Shown piece by piece: positions 56,503-64,000 of a stretch of 64,000 nt of DNA. Under the pieces are notes generated by a model. It saw nothing but the letters and a program-made list of their open reading frames with translations. It was not told the origin of the DNA and ran no database searches. Every line of letters begins with the position of its first letter. Positions within the stretch are counted from its first letter, which is position 1. This DNA is from Blattamonas nauphoetae (Eukaryota; Preaxostyla; Oxymonadida). Position numbers and translations under genes: made by a program. The stretch lies in assembly GCA_033064195.1 (NCBI GenBank), contig JARBJD010000035.1, positions 1 through 64,000 of the forward strand, given 5' to 3'.

Positions 56503-59147
56503 GGGTAGGTCTAGGCTCAGATCTGGAAAAGTCTAGGCGCAGATCTGCAGATCGGTCTAGACACAGATCTGAAAGTCTACACGCAGATCTCATTTGTTTC
56601 GTTCATTTCGACTGAAAAACCTTTTCAATCAATAAATTAGACGTGAAATGTGAATTTTGTGTTGATAATCTCGCTTTTTCTGGCTTTGCAGCTTCGAGTT
56701 TGGTTCAGAGTTGATCTCACCCTTGAAAGAGAGAGACGCGCTCAAAATGAAGTAAAATGGAGGTTATGATATTTCAAACTGATTGGTCGGCTGGTGCAAG
56801 GATTTTCCGATCCACTCTCCCTTTGGTCTCGCTTGCCGCCGCTGTTGCTTCCTCTTATCAATCTCATGTGTTCCTCGATGTTCCAGCGATTCAGAAGGAC
56901 GGATCTGTGGTTCTAGAAGTGAGAGAACGAAAGGAAGGGGTCTTGGAGGGTGGATACGCACAGTCTGGCTCTTGGAGGGAGTGGGGGAAGTGGGATGAAC
57001 TTTGTGTCACTACGAACGTGGATCGCGGGAAATGGTGCAGCAGCCAGTTGTGGAAGAGCGATTGGTGAGCGGGCGATTGTAACGTCTCCGTCGATCGACA
57101 CACGGCGACCTTGGATGGGAAGTGTGGATTGTTCGTCGTAATCAACAGGACGAATCGTATTGTTAATATCGTCCATCGTCGCTTTCACTCCCAAACTCAG
57201 CAGATCATCCGCCAATGTGAAATAGTTCTTCGTATTCAGATCTTTGGCAGCCTGCTTTGCCGTGTCGTTCGTTTCCACATTCCGTGAGTTGAGTTGTTGA
57301 TTCAGGATCGGAAGTTGAAATTTCTGCGAATAACGAGGCGGACGAGTCATTTTGGAGTGGCCCAGACCAATCCATTCTCTGTCTCTCGTTTGTACGGTCG
57401 GATAGATCAATTCATGCGAAACAGACCCATCCAATGTCACTGAGTGACCACGAGGACGTGGAATGGTATTCTGGACAACGGAGAAGGCGGGTTTGAAGAG
57501 GTTGGGATGGAGGTTGCGCGTGAACCAGTGATCGGATGTTCAGTCTTCAATTGTCGCTCGGGCGGAAGGTGAAGGGTTCAGGATTTTGTTGATCAGTGCT
57601 GAGTATAGGGAAAGAATGAGATGAATCCCGAAACAATGATGAGTGGGAGAGAGAAATGAAGAGAACGTGCGGAGAAAAATGAGAGCTTGTAAGGGAAACA
57701 AACATTTTGATGCTTTTGGGAAAGATAATGGATAAGAAAACTCCGCGTTTTTGGTTTAACGGAATGATTCGTTGTTGGTGTCATCTTCAAACGGCAGATC
57801 TGAAGTGAAGATTATTGAGTAGAGATATCATGAAGGGGAGTGAAAAAGACACACATCCTGTCAAGATAACAATGAGAACAGTACCATAGCTCCACATATC
57901 GGTCGGCTTTCTTTCGTATTCCCCTCCAACTAGAATCTGAAGATGAATCAAGTGTGTTCAGACTTCTAGAGTCGTAGAGTTGGGTGTTTCACATGGCTTC
58001 TTGAGGAGGACATTCTTATCAAGCAGAAGATTTGCTGGTTTCAGATCCCTTAGCCTTATAAAAGTGGTTGAACGATGTCCATGTCTCAGTCTTTTCTTAA
58101 CTTCATCCTCCTTTCCTCTTGCTCTTCATTCGTGATCTATTCCGTCCTTTCTCACTACGGAAACATATGATTGAACTGAGTCGTGGAAATATCTTGTTTG
58201 GGCTATCGTCCGCTGTCCGTCAGGCAATTTCCCTCTTTCCTGGTCTTTCTCATTCTGTTGTCCAGAGCCTTGCAATTTTGTTCTTCTTTGGTTTCTTGTT
58301 TCATCATTCAGCGTTTGTTCTTCTGCAGTCTCTCTCAGTCTTCGTTCACTCTCCTCCGACTCTCTTTCTTCTCATCGTCGCCTTCTTCGCTCCTTTTCGC
58401 ACTTTTCTTCCAGGTTTCTCATTCATTGCCATCCTGGTTTCATTGTTCTTCTTTCAGGTGGGTAGCAATTATCAGCCATGAGCGGAGGAGACTGGTTCCT
58501 GATCAAAATCGATTGAGGTGTGTAGGAAACGAGAGGGTCATCAAGATGAAGAAAGATGGGAAGGGAATGACCAGGACAACGATGAGATGCTTCTGAGGAA
58601 TTCAAGAGAGATATTTGAAGTAGAGAAGGGCATACGATTGGTGAATGAATTGTGGATTCGAAGAGGAGATCCTGGAGGATGGATGAGGAGATCAGTGATA
58701 GTGAACTTAGAGACATGAGGAGAGATGATAGCTGGTGAAATTGAATGCAGACTTTTACACAGGCATTGATAAACGCGAGATGCTGGTGGAAGTCAGCAGT
58801 GAGAACGACAATGCTGAAAACGAGTATGGAACAGGAATATAAGAACAAACACTTGCTGGTGAGCATCCAGCCAGGAGCAGTTATTCGTTGTCCTGGTGAT
58901 GAGACTTGATCAACCCAAGCCCTGATCGATATTCGAAACAACAGTAGGATGAATGTCGGAAAGTGAAGTGAAAAGCCAAAAAAACAGGATATGATGTCTA
59001 TATTTTGGTTTGAGAAGATTAAAATGTGATACAAAGTCGAAAATAACACGAATACAGAGAGATCTGCGTGTAGACTTTTAGATCTGCGCCTAGACCGATC
59101 TGCAGATCTGCGTCTAGACTTTTTCGGATCTGAGCCTAGACCTACCC
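56503..59147. mobile_element. Pack-MULE-like element with 89-bp inverted ends
   Basis: Inverted ends 56503-56591 and 59059-59147 start GGGTAGGTCTAGGCTCAGAT and contain repeated GTCTAGnCnCAGATCT units; they differ at about seven positions. CCCGTCTAC is found at 56494-56502 and 59148-59156, a 9-bp target duplication as in Mutator elements. 2645 bp, no transposase. The interior is a leftward host-type kinase gene in pieces, so it matches the Pack-MULE pattern of gene capture. Confidence 0.85.
56913..58060 (-). pseudogene. SNF1/CAMK-like protein kinase fragment captured by the Mutator-like element
   Basis: Reading leftward: RDLKPANLLLDKNVLLKK near 58030 (the His of HRD is Leu), then ILVGGEYERKPTDMWSYGTV and VLIVILTG near 57900 (the APE to DxWS region of CAMK/SNF1 kinases), then DLPFEDDTNNESF near 57770, then INKILNPSPSARATIED and DHWFTRNLHPNLF near 57560 (subdomain XI and the HxWF end). 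A C-terminal tail follows to about 56913. GT/AG-like borders suggest that introns were captured too. In-frame stops (one TGA between IED and TSDHWF) and the absence of the N-lobe make this a fragment. Confidence 0.65.
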
Positions 59148-59949
59148 CCCGTCTACCACTCCTCAGAGACACAGTATCCTCGGTCCACTGCACTTTTCTG
59201 GTTGTCTTTGCTTCTGATATCGTTCAGGCTTCATCCATTACATCCAATTTTCAGCTGCTCTTCAACTCACATCTTTGACGTTGCAGGTGCTTTCTCTTCG
59301 TCACCCTTCTCACCCATTTTCCGTGTTCTGTTTCTCTCTGCTTCTCGTCTTGTCATGCACCACATCGGGAAATCAGTCCAAAACCGAAGGTCAAATCCAC
59401 GAGAAACGTCAATCGAGAAATCAGCCCAAAACCGAAGGTCAAATCCACGAGAAACGCCAAACTCAAACTTCTGTGCAAAATCCGTCGTCTGTTTATGAGC
59501 CCCACTTTTTGTTCGGTTGTTCGTTCCTCGACTTGGTTTCTCCTCTTCTCTGTTCCTGAGACTCGTTGGTCGTACTGTGAAACGTAAATCGATCGGAAAT
59601 GCAGCGAAAAATGGAAGTCAAATTGGTTGTCTTCAATTCTTATCTCTTGTAGCGATCTTTCCTATTCTTGTTGTAAGTCTCTACAATTGTCAGATGATCT
59701 TTTATTATCATTGCTCACTGAGCCTCTCTTCTTCACTTTCTTTTTTGAAAGGTGGAACGTGAAATCTGTTCTCTTGCTCTTAACATGTCTTATAATAGCT
59801 TGTTATCTCCCGCAATCTCTTTGGATTGCATCGTTCGCACGAGCATTCTCGTTTCTTTCTGGGTTTCCACAATAATTCACTTTTCACGTGCAAAGCCTGA
59901 TCCGTCCCATTGACAGTAGCTCACTCATCTCTCCTATCTAAATGAGATA
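59148..59949. other. interval with a 42-bp coding-like duplication; possible small membrane protein
   Basis: Bases 59369-59460 are two copies of a 42-bp unit encoding QxKTEGQIHEKRQ. Downstream, KRKSIGNAAKNGSQIGCLQF followed by a hydrophobic LSLVAIFPILVV ends at a good GTAAGT splice donor (59670). A small tail-anchored ER protein of the RAMP4 kind is conceivable but I cannot assemble it. Confidence 0.3.
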
Positions 59950-60825
59950 ATGTTTCAATCAAATTTTTCTCAACAATTATATACACCATCTACAGACAGT
60001 CTTACCCAATCATTTTCATCGATACCTGGTTCGTTCGAATCGATGATCTTCCGCAACTACCAATCGACAGATCTGCCTATCGAAGTGAAACTAAACAAAA
60101 CAGCAGTTAAGCAAACAGTTTCACGACAGGGTCAGGCTCAGGCTCAGCCTCAACACATAACAACAATTCCAAAACTGGACGAAACTCCAACTCCATCCAA
60201 TCTCCCTCCTCCGCTGGCCACTATTCTTCCCCCACCATCCTTGCTACCACCACCAACAATTATTCCATCATCACAAACTACAAAATCCAAAGCCCCTTAC
60301 AAACCGAAAGCTGTGTTTTCGCTCGCGTACATCATCATACAGGAAGGAACTGTTTTCCAACTCAATCCATCAACAGACAAGATAGTCTTTCATGCTCGAA
60401 CAAAAAGCCTGAAAGTTTCTTTCAATTCAGCCACTGCTTGTCCCGAAATTGATCGCCATGTTTCACAGTTCATCCCACACCTGCCCTTCACCCCAAAGAC
60501 TGTCGATCACTATGTCCACATCTGCAAATCGCCCAAAGATTCTTCAAAAGCGTTTTCATACGAGTTTACTTCAATGGATACTCCAACTTATCATGTTTCA
60601 GATATTCCATTCGATAAACGGCATGGAATGCATCATATAATGGTATCTTTCTCGCCACGCCGTCTTCTTGACAAACATAACGTCGACAATGATGCACTTG
60701 ACCAGTTGTATGAGAGCCTTAAGCTTCCTCCCCCGCAGAGACAGATCCAACCATTTTGGGCGATTCTCAGGTGTACCATGGACCATTTTTCGGTCTTACA
60801 AGGCAAATTCGAGTGTATGTTGTAA
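59950..60825 (+). CDS. unknown 291-residue protein with Pro/Gln-rich N-terminus
   Basis: Single exon, ATG 59950 to TAA 60825. Residues 1-110 are low-complexity (Ser, Gln, then Pro: QAQAQPQH, LPPPSLLPPPTIIPS). Residues 118-291 look like a folded domain with mixed strands and helices (AVFSLAYIIIQEGTVFQL, HYVHICKSPKDSSKAF, KRHGMHHIMVSFSPRRLL). No family recognised. Its 3' end converges with that of the VPS53-like gene, 153 bp apart. Confidence 0.7.
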   Translation: MFQSNFSQQLYTPSTDSLTQSFSSIPGSFESMIFRNYQSTDLPIEVKLNKTAVKQTVSRQGQAQAQPQHITTIPKLDETPTPSNLPPPLATILPPPSLLPPPTIIPSSQTTKSKAPYKPKAVFSLAYIIIQEGTVFQLNPSTDKIVFHARTKSLKVSFNSATACPEIDRHVSQFIPHLPFTPKTVDHYVHICKSPKDSSKAFSYEFTSMDTPTYHVSDIPFDKRHGMHHIMVSFSPRRLLDKHNVDNDALDQLYESLKLPPPQRQIQPFWAILRCTMDHFSVLQGKFECML

Positions 60826-60978
60826 GAGGCTTCATTTTGATCAGATGTCTATATCCGTTGATAGCTATGGGCCCATTTTTTCTCCTTTTTTTGTTACATC
60901 GTGCCAATATTGAACCATGTTGATCTGAAAGTGAATAAATAAACATGTTGTATTAATTGAGATGATAAAGCGAATATA

Positions 60979-63073
60979 TCATCGATTAGGAGCTTTCCAC
61001 ACTTTCTCGATTGTCTGTGTTGCAAGTTGGTCCTTCTCAAATTTCCGTCGCATGGCCAGAATGATCCAACCTTTCTCCGCCCCAACATTCACCAACTGAG
61101 TCTGATAATCACACGGAGACCGATGGAGGTCCGCAACAAGTAAGTCAGTTGGGATCATCATTATACTGAGCGCGTGTCGTGTTGCCTTGAAATATGAATC
61201 GATGGTTGTTGAGAACGTGTCCTCCACATGAACTGAAACGAAGAAGAAAGGGAAGATCGACAGAGGAGAGGGAAGGGCATACAGCGGCAGTCGGAAGGGA
61301 GGCCGAGGATGTAGCCGCGGAAGGTGTCGAGATCCTGCATCAGGAGAGAAGCTTGCGACATCCGAAATTGGCGATAGAAGGTGCCTTTCGTTGAATATGA
61401 CACGATTGAGGGGGAGTAGAAGACGATGTATTGGAAGACTGGGAGGGAGGGGGGAGGATGGGGGGATGAGGTGGGGGAGAGAGGAAAGAGGATGGGAGAG
61501 ATAGAAAGAGGTGAGTGTGAGATGGGGAGCGAGGGGAGAGGATGAGAGGAGAAGGAGAATGGGAAAGAGAGAAGTGAGAGAGTGAGGAGAGAGAGAAGCG
61601 AAAGAAAGAGGGGTTGAGATTGAGAAAGAAGAGAGGAGAAGAGAGAGACAGGGATGAATGTTGAGATGAATAACGAGGACACACTTTGGTTGATATGATC
61701 CGCCAATGACACAGTGATCATTTCTGCTTTTGAAGAATCGCGGACTGAACGAGTGACGAAACAAAACACAGACACGAATTCAGAAGCTTCTCCAACGGTT
61801 TCTTCAGTTTCAAATGGAATTGTTCGAGTCTGTTCTGGTCAGTGATGGTTGGAAAATACAGTTTCTCAAACAGATAATCACCAAAATCGTAGTAAAGAAG
61901 ACGGGATGAGAGTGATGGTGGGATCAGCCGCTCCAAAACTTCGGTTTCTTCCAAAATCGCCGCTGTGAACTTCACAACTTGGTCGGACAGCCACTGGGTC
62001 GCTTGGGGGATGGTCATGTATCGCTTCGTAATTGTCTCGTCGGGGCTGCCTTCGAGCGAGGGGAGGTTTGAGGCGCTGGCGTAGAGTGGAGAGTATTGGT
62101 CCACAATAACGTTGTTAAACCCTGCTTCTTTCATTGTGGTGGACTTTGTGTCAATATCACTGCAGATATACTCCTGAAATTCGGTAACTTGCGATCGTAA
62201 CTCTTGAATTGTCTGGTTAAAGACGACGAGTGCTTCGTTCGTTGATTCCTTGGCTCTGTGGAAGATACTATTCACACGGTTTCGATGTTCGTTGGTAATG
62301 GCTTCGTTGTGGCGCTGGTCTCGATGTGTGAAGTAGCTGTTTGTTTTATTGGGTCCAATGTGAAGGAGAAGATAATCTTCGGGTTTTAAGAGGTCAGAAA
62401 TCATTTTTGAAATAAGTTGAGACAAAGTAGACTGGACTGAGTTGATTAATTTCATTTGGAGGTCAAAGTATGACGGGATATTGATTCCTGAGATCATGTC
62501 CTGTTGTTGATTGAAATCGAGGAAGAGGCTTTGGATGGGGCCTTGATCAGCATCAAAACTCTTTGAATTAAGCGAGGCAAAGGCTCTATTCACCCAATTC
62601 TTGTCTGATATCAGAGATTGAAAGAGATGGTCCAGTGTCTCAGTGAATGAGATGTACCATTTCTCAAAAAAGGCTTGATAAGTGTATTCGAATCTATACG
62701 GGCCTGCTCCACATTCCACACAAGCTTCATGAATTGACCAGAGCTTTGGGAGAAGTTTCATCGATTCTCCGATATCAGCGATGGTTAATTGTTTCAGACC
62801 GCGATGGAGGGTTTCAGAAAGATAAACTTTCAGCTCAGACATGAAATACTGTTCGACTTGAGGGTATATTGGCTTGAGTGCTGGAAGAAACTTCGTTCGC
62901 TGATCTGATATTTCGGAAAGAATTGTGTCAAGGTACATTTCCCAATGTACAACTTGAGGCTCCTCTGGAACAAAGTTACGAGCAAGAGCAAGAACATGAT
63001 GCAAATTGGCGAGCACAGAGGACTCAACTATCTTCTGGACTTGAAATTCGGTCTGAACGCTCATTTTCCCCAT
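60979..63073 (-). CDS. VPS53-like subunit of a CATCHR tethering complex (GARP/EARP)
   Basis: The main exon runs from ATG 63073 (or 63064) to about 61790. It is followed by a poorly resolved junction near 61750-61790 that needs a very short intron, then introns 61684-61439 (246 nt, pyrimidine-rich) and 61282-61233 (50 nt). The last exon 61232-60979 ends TGA. The product, about 590 residues, is almost all helical. The C-terminus (SQASLLMQDLDTFRGYILG, then FSTTIDSYFKATRHALSIMM, then the final MRRKFEKDQLATQ) aligns by eye with the VPS53 C-terminal pattern LLLDxxxLKTLLLxIP...YxKxVxxxMxxAExxLKVxxxP. GARP/EARP tethers endosome-derived vesicles. COG or exocyst subunits share this fold and are alternatives. 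Confidence 0.5.
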
Positions 63074-63101
63074 TCTTTCCGTTTTCCTTTCTTTCGACGA
63101 A
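63074..63101. promoter_or_regulatory. 28-bp divergent promoter
   Basis: Only 28 bp separate the ATG of the VPS53-like gene (63073, leftward) from the ATG of the DEAD-box gene (63102, rightward). It is pyrimidine-rich (CTTTCC, TTTTCC, TTTCTTTCG). Promoter elements of each gene must overlap the other's coding region or be very compact. Confidence 0.6.
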
Positions 63102-64000
63102 ATGAGTGAATCATCAAGCGATGACTATGAAACTCTTAGCTCTTCTGATGATTTGGATGATGAAGTTTCGGCGAGTGATCGCCGAATGCGTTTGATTTAA
63201 GCCGTCTTCTCCATCATTTATTTCTCCTTTTCTGGTTGTATCTGTGGCATCAACAATCCTCTCGTCTCATTCTAGCGCAAACTACTCATTATTTGCGAGA
63301 CGAACATGATGATGATGATGACGAAATACACAAAATATCACCGGACGTACCTTCTGAGACCAATTCTGAACTTGGATCTCATGCTAAAGATGTCATATTC
63401 GATGAAACAACCGGGAATTACTATTTAGATCCCCAAGCCCGGAAACGAGTCGAATCATTACAAGCTCTTGACCAGAGAGCAATTGTCTATCCTCCCATTG
63501 TTCCGTTCAAAGGAACTGATGGTGACTATGGACGCACCTCCGAAGCCACAAAACCAAAAGCTATCAAATCATATTCCCTCTTTGCTCCGCGCATGAAACC
63601 AAAATCAACTGCTCCTGTTTCGTCATCGTCCACTCCCTCACAGACACAATCTGCTTTCTCTCCTTTTCATCTTCATCCCAAACTCCTCAAAAATCTCACT
63701 GAACGAGAATTTCATGAACCTACGCCTGTTCAGCTGTACACACTGCCGTTGGCCATGGCGAATCGAGATGTATTGGGAACGGCTCCAACCGGAAGCGGTA
63801 AAACTTTAGCATATCTCCTTCCTGCTCTCAGTCATGCCTGGTTGCAGAAACGAGCAAAACTTCAGAGACGGGTAAAGGAGTCAACGAGTGACATTGCTCA
63901 GACGGAAAAACGGCTCGACGAGAAGAAAGTTGTGACCCCGTTTGTTGTAATATTGGCACCGACCCGTGAACTTGTTCAGCAGATCCAATCGGAAGCTGAA
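63102..64000 (+). CDS. DEAD-box RNA helicase, DDX42-like, 3' part beyond window
   Basis: Exon 1 is 63102..63189 (MSESSSDDYETLSSSDDL, acidic Ser-rich); an 86-nt intron (GTTTGA...TCTAG) follows; exon 2 runs from 63276 to the window end. The Q-motif region is FHEPTPVQLYTLPLAMANRD, motif I GTAPTGSGKT, motif Ia PTRELVQQI; later motifs lie outside. The preceding segment FDETTGNYYLDPQARKR with ALDQRAIVYPPI resembles the DDX42/Prp5 N-terminal lead-in, so a role in U2 snRNP or spliceosome assembly is plausible. The pair AQTEKRLDEKK between motifs I and Ia is a charged insert. Incomplete at the right edge. Confidence 0.88.

Noticed and set aside
58119-58481. Membrane protein inside the Pack-MULE-like element
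   Set aside because: A T-rich run read opposite to the kinase fragment; the Phe/Leu/Ser frame is a shadow of polypyrimidine sequence.

Overview
This is a eukaryotic nuclear window from a flagellated protist, most likely an oxymonad (Preaxostyla) close to Blattamonas. Three things point there: intron-bearing genes in the standard code (TAA, TAG and TGA all serve as stops); a family of proteins built from a kinase or helical head, a coiled coil and a SPRY-like domain; and polymorphic-outer-membrane-like beta-helix surface proteins. The genus is inferred from protein style, not from a search. Introns are unusually small: 28 to 45 nt ones are common, with the largest near 250 nt.

Layout. 1-5.5 kb: a partial unknown gene, a broken LCAT-like lipase, a protein kinase and a degenerate PMS2-like stretch. 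5.5-20.1 kb: a nest of mobile elements. A DIRS-like element (5481-20100) is interrupted by a second DIRS-like element in the opposite orientation (14012-18925) and by a Merlin/IS1595-type DNA transposon (8532-13516, 8-bp target duplication). The Merlin transposase carries an OTU protease domain. The whole nest sits inside a 116-bp copy of pms2 sequence. 20.2-20.65 kb: a small MITE with a TTA duplication. 20.8-28.8 kb: a coiled-coil/SPRY gene split by a 6.0-kb Mutator-like element (9-bp duplication), itself split by a 3.8-kb hAT-like element (8-bp duplication) carrying beta-helix gene sequence.

29.7-55.9 kb is mostly host genes. These are a 917-residue unknown protein, three kinase/coiled-coil/SPRY genes, a pms2 mismatch-repair gene with all endonuclease motifs, beta-tubulin, a small MRH-like secreted protein, a PC4/SUB1 coactivator, a ten-exon ASH-domain protein and a single-pass surface protein with a YPPQG-repeat tail. 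A 0.9-kb foldback element with Tc1-like ends lies at 36.7-37.6 kb. 56.5-59.15 kb is a Pack-MULE-like element (89-bp inverted ends, 9-bp duplication) holding a degenerate SNF1/CAMK-like kinase. 59.9-64 kb holds an unknown gene, a VPS53-like tethering subunit and the 5' half of a DDX42-like DEAD-box helicase; the last two start 28 bp apart, back to back.

The host genes cover repair, cytoskeleton, transcription, trafficking and RNA processing with no operon logic. The unifying theme is mobile DNA: at least seven elements from five or more families, four of them carrying pieces of host-type genes (C69 peptidase, beta-helix proteins twice, protein kinase), two nests, and one clean recent interruption of a host gene.
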